Positions 25,196-38,510 of a DNA stretch of 64,000 bases are shown here, piece by piece. The translations under genes and the position numbers were made by a program. The DNA is taken from positions 2,345,670 through 2,409,669 of the forward strand of contig JAUPFV010000005.1 in the NCBI GenBank assembly GCA_036936605.1, written 5' to 3'. Below the pieces are notes generated by a model. That model did not search any database, had not been told where the DNA came from, and saw nothing but the letters and a program-made list of their open reading frames with translations. The stretch's first letter is position 1. Every line of letters begins with the position of its first letter. Source of the DNA: Limnanthes douglasii subsp. nivea. Taxonomy: Eukaryota; Streptophyta; Magnoliopsida; Brassicales; Limnanthaceae.

Positions 25196-26984
25196 TTAAC
25201 TTAATAATTAACATCTTTATATCCATGTATCGTTTTTTGTCAAATATTTATTAACTTTTCAAGAAATAATAATTAATTAATGATTTTTTAAAAAACAATT
25301 TCATGAAGTGCTTAAAGTATTTTTTAGCGAATGATTATCACAACCGAATGTCTAAACCTTTTTTTATGCTTCAGGTGAGATACACAACTGTTTTAACCAT
25401 CATGACTAATTTATAACCGCGATATATAGAATATATATTCATATCTCCTTTTGTTTTTAAAAAATAATTCATTAAAAATTAGATACTTATTGGTTGTTAG
25501 GCTATAAATATATGCATTAGATAGACAGTACGCCATACAAACAACACATATTGTATAAACATTATAATGGCATATGAACTTAAACAATACATGATAATAA
25601 AAGTTAGACAAAAACATTTACCCTTACAATGTTAATATGATAAATATAGTCAAACTGAATTACTTGTAACAATACTAATAGGAGAAAATGTAATGTTTGT
25701 TTTATGATGAACTCAATTAAGAAAAATCTTCATTTAAACCGATTTTCTTAGTTTAATACTTAATTAATTTAAAAGTTATATGTTTATAATTAAATTTAAT
25801 AAAAACAATTTTTATTTGGTTGTTTGATGAAAGCAATATCGTTAACCACAAACTTGTGAAAACTTAAAAAAAAGTTCATTTTAAAAATTTGGTTTGGTTA
25901 TATATCAGATTACTAGTCGTTTATCCGAGTTTGAAAATTTAAAATTGACATAAAATATATTGAGTCATACAATATAACTATAAACATGATAAGGTTCTTG
26001 CTATGTTATAGTTTGGTCTTAAATAAATCTATTAAATAAAATTTTAAAAATTTCAGCACTACAATGCTCGCATTCTCACACAATATGTGCTTTTACATAG
26101 GTCACTTTGTCCTTGTGTTTGTCAGGTCAGCTGTGGTGAATAAGTTAATGCATTATCATATCATGGGTTATAATTTAATAAAAAATGTTATATTATTTTA
26201 GTCTAATTTTAAAAACATAATGAATTATTTTGAAAATGAATTTTATATCGACCAATAAGTTTAGAAGTATAAAAAATAAATAAAAAATAAACAAAGCAAA
26301 GTATCGTGTTTAATACATGATCAAACTTGCATATAATATTATAATATTAATGAAAAGTAAAAAAGATCAAAATTATAATATTTGGAAGATTGAGAAATGA
26401 AAATTCACATTATCTTCAATATTGAGAGCCTCTTAAAAAAATACTAAGTTATCATGTTTGTATTAAGAAGATGCTAAGACGTAAGTTCAATAGATTATGA
26501 AACCAATAATTCATCAAGAGAGATATCTATTGTAAGTCTTTTATATTCTTATCAAAATTGAGTTTATATTTTAGAATATTTTGTAAAGAGTATGTATGAA
26601 CTTTCACTATTAAAAATACAAATATTGGACTATAACTTATTTTCAACATATACAATAAAATATGTATCTACTAATTTGTTAAATATATATTGTGATTCAT
26701 AAGGGTCATGAACTCTAGATTGTCTCGAGAATTTATAATTAATTCATGCATCATAAAATATAAATATAAAAGTTGAGACATATAGTTTTGTATCTTCAAG
26801 ATTTTACGATTGGAGTTGTTCAGTAGTGATTGTCTCAGATTTACTAAGATGGTGGTAATGGTTTCCCACAACTTGATAGCTTGTGCGCCATGCTGTTCTT
26901 AAAAGAAATAAAGCGATCGCAAGTGAAACCCTAGTGAGAATATAAAAGAGAGAGAGAGAGAAAAAATCTTTATAGAAAACTTAA
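25196..26984. other. AT-rich segment only in copy 2, no gene recognised
   Basis: No coding signal beyond chance ORFs. A short (AG)n run is at about 26949-26963. The minus strand near 26880-26930 carries a tagggtttcac phrase resembling a plant leader or LTR edge next to the LTR-like block that follows. Confidence 0.45.
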
Positions 26985-27340
26985 GAGACATATTTTATCG
27001 TATGTTTACTTAGTCTTAATTAGGTTATGTTTTTAGTGAATTTTTAATTCACTAATTGCATACAGATCCATCAATTGAACATTATTTATTCAATGTGTCA
27101 AACTCCATTTTTATTCTTCACTTAATTACAATGTATTTCTTTTATCTTATATAGTCTAATCTTCTAGTCCCTAGGGCTATGAATCCCATAAATTTAACTA
27201 TTTGATTAATTGATCATCTATCAAGATTCATATTATCCCAAATAGTGTTTACACTTAAATACTTCCAAAGACCCAATAATAATATAATTTTTATTTTTAT
27301 TATGTGTAACTCTAATTCTATATACTAATTACTTTAATTA
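26985..27340. repeat. LTR-like block, paired with 51066-51380
   Basis: Begins ttaagagacatattttatcgtatg and runs through a caataataatataatt phrase to ctatatactaattac. The same landmarks in the same order occur at 51066-51380. Length and composition fit a worn LTR piece on the minus strand, but no terminal TG/CA or target duplication could be fixed. Confidence 0.5.
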
Positions 27341-28710
27341 ATTAAAATTTTAGCATCATATATAACATTTGAATGGAGCACTATGAAACATTTTTGTTCA
27401 CAGATAATTTCTGAAATTATATTAGAGAGACGATAATCAATAATAAACCCAAGAGGTTCTACAACGCGTTATTGTATGCACAATGGTTCTACAATAATTT
27501 TATTATTAACAACCATATTAATGAACCATGACTTCTGGTGGAGTGTAGCATAGAAGTATGATATGATCTTATAATCAACACGTATCAAATTTTACGTGGT
27601 CTTACCTTACTAAATTGAGATTGCTTAATTTAAGGAATGAAGGAAAAATTGAATTATTTTATTATTAATAACTTAAATATATGCTTACAGAAATAATAAA
27701 ATATAAAAGACTAAAAATCAAAACAACACTCCCACTGATATGAATATTCTCTAGACTAAGAATTCCCACATGAATGTTGTGTTCATATGAACCTAAAAAA
27801 TTATCAAGAGTGATCATGATGATTCTTGGTACCTTAATACATAATAAACCTCACCTTTCAGAATTAAGTTTTCTAAGCTGAAATTTCTTGGTAACATGCA
27901 ACTAGTAACTGTAACTTATGATAATTAGTAGCTCTAAATCTGAATCTAGTTCCACTAAATTTATGAAGTTTACAATACTCTAGTAAGTTAATCTTGAAAC
28001 TAAATATGCGACAACTTGGTAGATTATGATGTAATTAATGAGGCACTTATATTGAAATATCATCAATGAAATTCTTAATAGCTACAAACTCTTGAATATA
28101 TTATATATGAATATGATTGTTACAAACTTGTTAATATTCCAGTAAGTGATTAAATTTTAAAACTTATCAATCTTAATTAATAGATTTATTGAGTTTTAAA
28201 ATATATATAAGTTTCATTAATGTTACCATATAGAAATATTTGATTTTTATGTTCATTAAATGAAACTTAATCATGAAATGTGCTCTTATATAATTCTTTA
28301 TAGTGTTAGAGAACTTAATTTGGATCTTATCTTAAATAATCTTATTCTATATATAGAACTTTTTATAGTGTTACAATAGCTGAAATGAGATTATTTTGTT
28401 GCATCATAAAATATCTTAATGCTCTTGAACGAACTCTTTATAACATTATAAAAGCTAAAACTAGATTCTATGATGATTATAATAAATCTTAATGATCTTG
28501 TGTAACTCTTTATGAATTTATGAAAGGTGAAATAAGATTATTGTATAAGATACTATATTAACTTAAGTTTGTACAGTTTCTTGATGGTATAAAGGTGTTC
28601 CTTCATGAACAACTACAAGTGCTTAACCTTGAGTGGGAAAATAAAAGTTGATTTCTAGAGAGAAATAAGAGACAATAGATGATGAATGACGTAATATTTA
28701 TTGTTTAAAT

Positions 28711-30492
28711 CTAAACAAATCATACACAATTATTCCATAAAAAATAATTAGAACATCAATTATAGGACTATTCTAGGAAAATAATAAACAAGGAGAAAAC
28801 TAACATCATCACCTCTACCAATCTTCCGAACAACAAGATCAAGACTCTGACAGACAACATTGGTTATACAAATGAAAATCTTCCTATCTCCTACTTGGGG
28901 GTTACCCTCAACAACAACAATTAGAACATCAATTATAAGACTGTGATTACCATTATTAGAAACAAAATTATAGATTGGGAAGGAATAAACCTCTCTTTTG
29001 TTGGGAGACTCAGCCTCATCAACTCCATCCTCATGGTCCTTCCCTCCTACTAGATGCAGATAAACACTCTTCCCAGCATCACCATAGATAGAATCGAAAA
29101 GCTCTTCAACAGCTTTCTCTGGGGATCAAAGAAAAATCATTTAAAAACTCCATAGTGCAAATGGAGTATGGTGTCTAAAACTTACCTTGGATGGAGCTTT
29201 AGTGTTAGAAGTCTTAAAGATCTTCAAGATGTAGCATCCTGTAAGTTGTGGATGAAATTCAGACAAAATAATTCCTTATCGGCCCGTTTCATTTGCAATA
29301 CCTACTGCAACAACTGCCACCTTCTTGAAGCTGATTTCAATACCAAAAAAACCTCTGAAAGTCTGGAAAATATTGAGTGCCATTAAAGATACTGTAGAGC
29401 CTCTCATTAAGCAAAATGATCCTGATCTTCTAAAGTGGACTATCTTCAATGACGACACTTTTAAAACCAAAGAAACCTGGAACTTCTTCAGTGCCAAACC
29501 CAACCATTCTAAGATTTTCAGTAACCTCTGGAACAACATCACCCTCAGAAAATGCTATTTTCTAGAGGATCCTCCATAATTGGCTCCCTACTGATGACAT
29601 CCTGCAGAAAAATTCACATTAGTGTCAAAATGTCAATTCTGCAGAAACACTGAAACCATAAACCATATATTTGTGGATTGTCCCTTGGCCTGGAGCATTT
29701 GGAATCATCTTGCTTACATTTTCAAAATCAGAATAGATAAATTCATGACTTTTCCTCACCTTCTCAGATACTGGTTCTGGTCTTCAACTAAATCGTCTGC
29801 TCGATCCTGCCTCCAATAGTTGCGTGGGTTATCTCGAAGCTGAGAAACAATTCAAAAATCAAAGGCCAATCATGTACTTCATCCTCCGCAATCAACCTCA
29901 TCACTCACATCATCAACAACCTTGATTGTGCTTCTCTTCTCAATTCTAAACACTGGAACCCTTTTTTAAATTTTGCTGCCCTGTCCTAGGTTGTTTTAAC
30001 GTCATCAATTCCAATCCTCACACCCTTACACTACTTCTCTCCCCCCCCCCCCACAAACAAAGACAAAATCAAAATCGACACCGACGGTTCTTCGCTTTCC
30101 AATGGAGACGCTAGTGGCAGTGGCAGTATCATTATCAGAAAAAGTGACGATAATTTTAACTCTGCCCATAGTCAACCTTATGGAAAACTTTCTCCTCTTT
30201 ATGCTGAAGCCAGAGCGCTTCTTGATGGGCTAATCATTTGCCATCAAATGGTTTCTCCAACGTGGATGTCGAAGCTGACTGTGAATTAATAATCACTCAG
30301 TTAGCCGCTGGTTCTTGTCCCAATGATCTTAACAGAACTATATCTTGCATTCACAACTTCATCAAGCCCTATATGGTCCTTAAGCATATCAATCGAGCTC
30401 AAAACTACATTGCAGAATGCTTGGTAAAATGGACCAACAAATGTAAGATAAAGTTTCTCTTCAACTCCAGCAACACGCCTCCATTCCTTTAA
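28711..30492 (+). pseudogene. LINE (L1 type) 3' half: RT end, zf-RVT, RNase H
   Basis: In order: the RT C-terminal region (LPISYLGVTL near 28880; FVGRLSLINSIL near 28995), the RSLKDLQDVASCKLW linker (29200-29260), a zf-RVT zinc finger (CQFCRNTETINHIFVDC near 29630-29680) and a C-terminal RNase H with DTDGSS near 30082, AEARALLDGL near 30205 and NVDVEAD near 30260. Several frameshifts and stops break it. Endonuclease and the RT catalytic box are missing, so it is 5'-truncated. It was inserted at the right end of composite copy 2. Confidence 0.88.
30041..30052 (+). repeat. poly(C) run, 12 bases
   Basis: Twelve consecutive C in the linker between the zf-RVT and RNase H parts of the LINE. Confidence 0.95.
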
Positions 30493-31318
30493 TCAATCAT
30501 TGAATTGGAAAAGCAAAACACACCATACATAAGGGACAATTCCTAACTCTCTCTTTAATTCTATTGACTCGACTTAGCTCTCCATTACAGTCCCATCGAA
30601 TTCGAATTTGTAGAAGCTTTGAATTTTAGAAAACCTGTCGATCGTGGTTAAAATCATGTGTTCATTGGAAAATGAATTTCAATTGAGAAGAGAATCTGAT
30701 TATCAAAGGAACATTTTTGAGTCTGATTTTAAGGCTACTGTTTTATTTTGTTAGTGAGGGTCTATTATTTTTGAAGGCGCCTCTTTATTTTTTCATGCCC
30801 TTTGTATAATACTTTCGATTAGCTATGGGCCTATTTATATTATACTCAAAGTATGATTATTAGTCTTCCCAAATTTGGATTCCATGGCATGAAATAGTTA
30901 TATGAAATTGAAAAAATATGAAAAAAATGTGGATTTTCGAATGAAAGCAACGGATTTGTTTGACTTATATAGACCAATATGTAAGTACTTGATGGTTGCG
31001 ATGAAGCAAAATAATTGAGAAATTTTAATTATAAGTAACCTTTCGTAAATTTTAGACTTGAAATTAAGTTATTTGGAATGTGTAATTGTGACCGTAATTC
31101 TATTTCCAACAATGTTGATTTCTTGTATCTAAATGTAAGAATAAACAAAAAGAAATAATTATAAAAGTTGTAAATTTTATTTTTTTTAAAAAAACTTTTA
31201 GATGAATTAATTTTGCTAGATTGGAGGGTGCTCTAAATATTTAGTGAACATTTTGTTTTCAATTTGATTATTTATATTTTTGGTTATTTTCTTGGGTTGG
31301 ACAATGCCTAGAAATAAC

Positions 31319-31420
31319 ATGTTTTTCGATTTAAATAAAAACGTCTCAGGTCTACAGAGGAGGGGACAAAACGTCAGAGAGTCTAATCAATACTTTTTGA
31401 TACGTTTTTATTCAAAACAT
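31319..31420. repeat. short foldback
   Basis: The left arm at 31319-31344 (ending ataaaaacgt) and the right arm at 31402-31420 (acgtttttattcaaaacat) are inverted copies around a 57-base loop. Confidence 0.6.
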
Positions 31421-32518
31421 ATAAATATATACATGAATAAATGAATTAACCAATAATAATAATAATAATAATAATAATTAGTTTTAGTGATGGGAATTAG
31501 TGTCCATGCTTGCTTAGGAATTTTTTAGTACTATTATTGGGCTAATCATCTTTTTCTTTTCTTAAAATGTGGTTGCTTATTATTATGCATAGGGTAAATT
31601 GAATAAAAACTTAATTAGAGAACAAAACTATATTAATTAGAACAAAACTATCTTGTTTTTTTAATTTGAATGAAAAAAATATAATTTAAATTAAAAGGAC
31701 CTTTAGAATTTAATTAATATTTATTGCTGCCGTATTAGATACTTCAATTTTATGTATACGTTTTTTATTGTAACCTATAAATAAATTAATTTGGTAGGTT
31801 AGAACAAAGCCATAACTTTTAGATCCTTTCCCTCAAAATAATCTTCAACCCTATTATTTTAGATCTAATTATAATATTTTGTTTCCTTAGTTTTGAATTC
31901 AAAAATTGAAACTTTTTTTTTAATGCTGCGATATAATATTTTAGATCTAATTATAATATTTTCGTTAGTTGATTTTTTAATTTTTTTTAAAAAGATGATA
32001 TTTTTTTGGCACTCCCCAACCAAACAAATCACTAAAGAAAATGTAATTTTTTTTTATTCAGTTGTTTTGCTCTGGTCATTTGATGTTGTATTCTTGCGAG
32101 ACCTTTCCCAAGATTATGTATGAACTTCTAATTAATTTAAGTTTTTCATTAAAAAAATGTAATTTATTTAAGTTAAAAAATATTAAACTTTAAATTAAAA
32201 AACAAAATATTTAGCGGGGCTCACCAAACTAACAAAATAATAAAAATGTCGAGTTTTTAAATCCGACTTTTAAAATGTATGTAAAAGTTTTCTTTTTAAT
32301 TCAATCTCATCAATTCATAATGATTTTCTTTCATCTTAAGAAACATTATTGGAAGTAAAATTTTAATCACAATTACACTTTTAAAAAACTTGAATTCCAA
32401 GTAAAGCCTATTTTTTTAATTGTTTTTAAGTCTCAAACTTCTACTGGTTTTTTAGAAATAAATTCACTAATGAAATCGTACTCGTGATCGGAAATCTTTT
32501 TTAAAGTTAAAAAGGGTT

Positions 32519-32809
32519 AAATATTTTTTGATTCTCCATCTATAAAACCCTAAAAAATTGATGCTTTCATTCGAAAATCCAAACTGCTTTCTTTTTTATT
32601 TTTAATTACATATAACGATTCAATAAGTATTTTTTGTCTTACCCTGAATTAGGGTTTTTTCAAAACTTCTATAATTAGTCTACCCAAGTGAGGCTTCCAT
32701 TTTATTGAATCGTTATATGCAGTTAGATTTTTTTTTTAAGAAACAGTTTGGATCTTCCGAAGAAAGCATCAGTTTTTTAAAGGTTTTATTGATGGATCGT
32801 TAAAAATTT
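32519..32809. mobile_element. foldback MITE-like element
   Basis: Two arms of about 100 bases (32528-32627 and 32702-32800) are inverted copies. Matching landmarks are tccatctataaaacc with ggttttattgatgga, aaatccaaactg with cagtttggat, and taacgattcaata with tattgaatcgtta. The loop is about 75 bases. The ends look like ttaaatattttttgat against atcgttaaaaattt. It encodes nothing. The family is not recognised. Confidence 0.75.
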
Positions 32810-33086
32810 GACGGCTGCGATAATACTGCCACTAATGTATTGATACTTTCAAAATTCTAGCATTATGCATACTTGGACAATAGTAGTTTTTGGATAGGTG
32901 ATCTCTTGGAAAGCTTTCGTGTTGCATCCCTCCTAAATGTTTTGGATTTTTTTTTTCTGTTAATTTTTAGAAGATCAGGATCATTTTGAGTCTGATTTTA
33001 GGGCTACTGTTTTATTTTGTTAGCGAGGGTTGTTATTTTTGAAAACGCCTCCTTATTTTCTCATGCCTTTGTATAATAGTTTTGCT

Positions 33087-33762
33087 TATGGCTGTTATCG
33101 GTTCGGGTTTTGACGGAACCGGATCGGACCGCTAAGTTTATCGGTTCGGACCGGATCAGACCACTCTCCTAAGCTTTCGATTTTAATTTTGGGAACTGTA
33201 CCAAACCGCTAAGTTTTGGGTTGGGTTGGGTTCAGTTCCAGTTTCGGTTCGGTCCGGTCCGTTTTGATTCGGTCCGATTCGTTATCGGTCCAGCTCGATG
33301 CACTTGAAGTCAAATTCAATTCAAATTTGATTTTTAATTTTTTTATTGAAGTAAATGATATAAAAATCGAAGTTTATAAGTTAATCTTTTGATTTTGTTA
33401 AAAAATTGGTAAGTAACTAGTACTATAATGTATAAAAGAATAAATAATAATAATAAATAATCGGTTCCAACGGTTTTATTGGTCCGATTTTTTATCGGTT
33501 CTACCGATTTATCGCTTATGTCGGTTCGATTTCCTATTTTATCTGTTCGATTCCATATCAGTCCTATCGATTTATCGGTTCGGTTCCTAACCGTTTTTTG
33601 TTTCGGTTCCTAACCGTTTTTTGTTTCGGTTCCTTATCGATTTTTGGTTTTTAGAATGGAACCGCGAACCGAATCGTTAAGGTTTGGTCCGGTTCTCGGT
33701 CCGATCCTTATAGATTTGGTCCCAGTCCAGTTCTCGGTTCCTCAAAACCATTGACGATCCTA
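33087..33762 (-). mobile_element. hAT-type MITE, copy B, inverted
   Basis: This is the inverted form of the element at 7004-7663. It is flanked by gttttgct (33079-33086) and ctttcgct (33763-33770). The direct repeat at 30800-30840 holds the uninserted site (ataatactttcgattagctatgggcctatttata), which fixes both ends and the 8-bp duplication. Confidence 0.88.
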
Positions 33763-33770
33763 CTTTCGCT

Positions 33771-34208
33771 TAGATTTAGACCTATTTATATTACATCCGA
33801 TTTTAGTTTTTAAATTTTTTTTTTTTGCAATATTGACATTTTAATATTGACATTTTTAATTTTATTATCCATGCCTTTTTTCGTATCTCATCCTCTTGGC
33901 AATTATCTTAATCACACTCTATAATCATTTTTACTTCATATTTTATCCACAATTAATTTAAAATTCCGATATCCATAACAGTTGGAATGGGCTTACGCTT
34001 AATTTCCTTTAAGTTGGGCCAATATATGTCAAACATGGTCCGAATATTAGTAGATAATAAAAAAAAGGCTTGTAAGAAAAGGCCAAGTTTCTCAATTAAA
34101 GTATAGTTATAAGTTATAACTTATAAGGTCCAAGCTCGACTCCACAAAAAACTATCTAAGTCCAGCGGCTATATATCGTGATTTTTAGTTTGCAATTTGC
34201 ATTTATTT
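33771..34208. other. AT-rich spacer, no gene seen
   Basis: Continues the right side of the interrupted direct repeat (gacctatttatattac) and then unassigned AT-rich DNA up to the SINE fragment. Confidence 0.5.
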
Positions 34209-34370
34209 ATTTTTGTCCGGAACCTGCCGCCGCTATTCAGAATCCAATGAGTGTATATATGATAAACCCTCAGTCTGACGCAATAGTTTGCAAACCAACG
34301 CCAAAATGTAAACCACACAAAGTGACACGTTCAACCGAGAAAATGTATGTAGATGGATTCATAAGCATGT
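34209..34370 (-). mobile_element. SINE fragment, 5'-truncated, minus strand
   Basis: Reads as the reverse of the SINE body: cctgccgccgctattcag, taaaccctcagtctgacgca, gcaaaccaacgcc. The A and B boxes are missing. It ends exactly where composite copy 3 begins. Confidence 0.8.
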
Positions 34371-35113
34371 AACTTGCATTTTGATTTAAATTAACTTTAT
34401 AATAAAAAAAAAAACAATTGAATTGATGATATTTTTCCCCTTTCCTTTTTCTTTATATTATATTTTTTTTGGTTTCTTATAATATTATAACCATATCGTG
34501 GTTACATTTTTGGAATATAAAATTACCATGATGTTAAAAACTACTAGTAAGAAAGTATGGTTTTGTTATTCTTTTATTTATATTTAAAATTGATTATTTT
34601 TTTGTGTGTTTTTAGTTAGGATTTTTTCATATTAATAAGATAAATATATGTTTAGTGGAAATATATATTATATAATGAAAATTGGTGAATCCAATGATTA
34701 TGTAAGGCGCTAATTTTAACTTTCTAATTTTCTTCTCCCCTTCAATTCTCAAATGTGTAATGCTCCATTTAGCTTCAATGGCTATATCTTTAGCCCATAT
34801 CTTGTACTCCTTAAAATTTTAGTAATAAAAGTTAATGTTTGATAGGAAAAATATATATAAGTTTTTTAGAGATATTTTTTAAAAAAAAAAATCCTAATTG
34901 GTTTTCGATCTTTTTTTTCAATCCAACTGTTTTTTTCTTAATTATTTTCAATTTTATAGGCTACCTCAGGTTAGATTTTATTCGTGTCCAATCTTGATGT
35001 TTCTTCCTTATCTTATGTTTGTTTTTATCATACATTTGCTCCTTTTCTTTTTACCTTTTTTCATCCCGTTGATTTTTATTTGTTTAACAGAGTTGCATTT
35101 TTTTTGTTTTTAC

Positions 35114-35757
35114 TAGGGCTGTCAACGGTTCTCCGAAACCGAGAATCGGATTAGGACCGAACTTTAACGATCCGGTTCGCAGTTCCATTCTAAAAACCAA
35201 AAACTCATAAGGAACCGAAACAAAAAACCAGTAAAGAACCAAACCGATAAATCGATAGGACCGATATGAAATCGAACTGATAAACCAATAGAACCGATAC
35301 AGAATCGAACCGATAAAATCGATAAACCGGTAGAATCGATAAAAAATCGGACCAATAAAACCGTTTAGAACCGATTATTTATTATTATTATTATTGATTT
35401 TTTTATAAATTATTGTACCTAAATAGTTAATTACCAATTTTTTAACAAAATAAAAAATTGATTTATAAACTTTAGTTTTTGATTTAATAAAAAAAGTTAA
35501 AAATCAAATTTTAATTGGATTTTTCTGTTTTTTAAGTGGATCGAACCGGACCGGACCAAATTCGGACTGAACCGAACTCGAACCGAACCGGAACCGAACA
35601 AAATCGGATCGGACCGGGTCGAACCGAAAACTTAACGGTTCAGTCCGGTTCCAAAAATTAGAACCGAAAGCTTAGCAGTCCGGTCCGATCCGAACCGATA
35701 AGTTTAGCGGTTCGGTTCTTTCAAAACCCGGACCGAACTGGACCGATACCCGCCCTA
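35114..35757 (+). mobile_element. hAT-type MITE, copy C
   Basis: Same place in the composite repeat as copy A, with ends TAGGGCTGTCAACGG and CCGATACCCGCCCTA and flanks gtttttac (35106-35113) and gtcttcgc (35758-35765). Copies A and C therefore descend from one insertion made before the composite was duplicated. Confidence 0.82.
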
Positions 35758-38076
35758 GTCTTCGCTCGTTTTAATAGGTAAGATTGAACGAAGGGTGAAT
35801 AATTTGATGCATTTTAATTAAGTATGGTGCTTAACTCTTTGATCAGAGAGTATTGTAATCTCTTTCCGTGCCTCTTTTCGTTAGTCCCGTTAATCATTCA
35901 TAGAGACTCGAGGTTCGCTCGTCTTGGTTTTGGGTCATGAGTATGGAAGGTTTGGCTTGTGCCTTTTTGTGTATCAATCTTTTGTTCGGATACTAGACAT
36001 CTTCTACTTTGCGGTCACACGTCTGTAAGTATTTTGTCGCTTTACTTAATATTTTAAACGTATTTTGTTTATCATGGTGAGTTTTTTTTGGCTCCACAGC
36101 CAAAGAAGTGGTTGGTTGAAGTTTTCCTATTTTTTATTTGATGTTTTTGAACTTTAGTTTATGGCGCATGGTCTTTTTTTTCGTCCCTTCAGCTTTGATT
36201 TATCAGTTGATTAAGAATTTCTTTGTTTTACTATCAAATTCTTTATCAGTCTCTCAGTCGAAGACGAATTGTGATGCATTCCACCATCTAGAATGCTCTT
36301 CTTTGTGTTTGCTAAAAGTTTAGTTTTATCTCTTTAGTGAGATTCTTTAATGGGCATTTGTAGTCTCATTATTTTTCTGTTGTAGTAGTTGTAGTGTCTG
36401 TTTTTTTCCGGACGCTTTTAAGTTCATTCGATTTTTAATGTATTCGGATAGTTCAGTTGGTATTTTGGGAGCCTCAAATAAATAAATGAAAGGGAATTGA
36501 AAAAAAAAAACCAAAAATAGTTCGTGAAGTGGTATTTTCGTAATTTTTAATATTTACAAAAATATCATTTAGAGAAAAACCTATAAATTTTGTAAGTCAC
36601 CATCTATTTAGGTCTTATGCCACTATTTATTCTATGAAGTTACATATTACGACCAAGTCTTCCAGAATGATAACATTCAAAAAAATTAATATGTTACGAC
36701 TTAATAACTCTATTAATAAAAAAATAATGAGTTGAAAAAGTTACGAAATACACAAAAAAATTAACAAATTTATAACCATCATAATCATATCTAATAGAAT
36801 CAAAAATCCGTAATAATTAACATTAAAATTCATTTATGATATTAAATTTAAGTATCTTATTAGTCATAATAAACTATTGAAGTTGTAACTTTTTTTATTT
36901 TAGGATTAAATTTGTAAAATAATATGAATTCTGTTAGTTGTGGGACTTTATTTGCTGTATTAATTGCCATAAATTACGGTGATTGATTATTGATCTATTA
37001 TATACTATTAAAAAAATCTGTTAATGATATTGAGTGTGAAATTTATAAGTGATGCGCTTTAAATATTAAAAAATATATAACAATTATGATTATTTTTTAA
37101 TACAAGAACACTAAATCTAATATTAGGTTTGTAACTTTAGTTGTGATACTTTAATTAAAATAAATGTAGCAAAAAATTTATCACATTATTAAAAAAATTA
37201 TATTCAAATGATATTTTTAATATCTGATGTGGGTGAACCGATCAAATCCGACCAAACTAAATATCAGAATATAAATCCGAGAATCCTTGAATAAAACGTG
37301 ATCTATATCTTATAATTTTGGGATAATAAATCGATTAGCTTAGTGTGGAACTAAAATTAACAAAGTCAAACTATGAATACATTACATATAACATGGGAAC
37401 ATTTGAATAATAGACCAATAAAGATGGAAAATACAACTTATATAGTTCTAGCTAAATTATACCCTTCTTTTAGTATATTTTACATTTACATAGTATCTAA
37501 AATCAACAAGAAATGCGGTCAAACTTAAAAATATTTTCAGACGTCCAAATCACTTCCAAAAAATAAAATCGACATAAAACAAAAACTATAACTAGTATAA
37601 AACGTAACTAAATAATAATAATGATAGTTAGATATATAAATAATAACAAACGAACAAGGGAGTATGAAAGGCAGAGCCCATCAGACCAAGCAACCACATT
37701 GTGTGGCCGAGAATTCATAAACGCTAAAAGAAAACGATATGTTATTTTTGGTGCCCTTAATTGTAAAATTATTATAATGTTTATTTTTTTGGTGAAATAA
37801 TATTTTAAATTAATTGAAATTAGTTCATACAAAATCTAGGGCATATTCTGAGATGATACTAAAAAACTTGAGTAGTCAGATAAAGCTATAGAGGTAAAGG
37901 GCAAAGAGGAAGGATGGTAAGATCCAAAGTAAATCGAAGGAACTCAAACGTCAACGTGATGGTCAAAGACAAGACAGCAGACGGAAGAAAATTAGGGTAC
38001 TGGGAGCGTCGCAGGAAGATGAGCACGAGCCAAACCAAAGTGAGAATGATCATGCATACGGTAATAATAGAAAGAA

Positions 38077-38114
<38 letters not shown>
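38077..38114. repeat. (TAAG)n microsatellite in the LINE 3' region
   Basis: About nine TAAG units lie between the zf-RVT stop and the 3' end of the LINE. Confidence 0.95.
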
Positions 38115-38147
38115 GACATTAAAAATTCCAGCCAATTTTGGTACCAT

Positions 38148-38510
38148 CTAATCTAAACCGGAGATCCGAAGTGATTCGGTAAGAGACCATGGAGGCAGTG
38201 GAAGGGCGGAACCAAATATTCTGGAGTTCCGCTCCTTCCAGACGTGGTAAATAACCGCGCCAAAGCAAGTGCGCCAAATGTGACGGTCATGAGAGCGAGA
38301 CCAAAGAAACGCCTCGCTAATCCAAGATTCCCACCACGAGGCCGAGAGGGGGAATCCTAGTTTAAAGCTAGCATTGGTCCAAATACTCTGAGTGAAACTA
38401 CAGTCAAAGAGGAGATGAGATATATCAGGGTCAAAGTTGCAAAGGGGACAGACAGATGGAGAGTTGAATCCCCAACTGAGGAGCTTGTCTCTGGTCGCAA
38501 GCTTGCCCAT
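38148..38510 (-). pseudogene. LINE zf-RVT zinc-binding domain
   Basis: The 120-residue C-terminal frame has the zinc-ligand pattern CPLCNFDPDISHLLFDC and a following W-rich segment (WRTCFGAVIYHVWKERN) typical of the end of plant LINE ORF2. It lies two frame breaks downstream of the RT. No RNase H domain follows, unlike the LINE at 28711-30492, so they are different families. Confidence 0.88.

Larger units (their letters stand above)
17331..28710 (+). repeat. composite repeat, copy 2
   Basis: Starts at gtaagtattttatcgc (lacking the left 1.6 kb of copies 1 and 3) and ends where a LINE is inserted. It is the only copy with the whole right half. 22850-25195 matches 46975-49450 of copy 3, 25195-27437 appears nowhere else in the window, and 27438-28710 matches 14564-16378 of copy 1. 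It has clean empty sites for the copy 1 SINE (about 18115) and the copy 3 LINE (about 19165). Confidence 0.85.
30493..33078. other. AT-rich spacer with a 130-bp direct repeat
   Basis: No gene seen. The stretch gagtctgattttaaggctac...tgtataatactttcga (30709-30815) is repeated at 32980-33086, where a MITE interrupts it. An (AAT)n microsatellite lies at 31452-31478. Confidence 0.65.
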
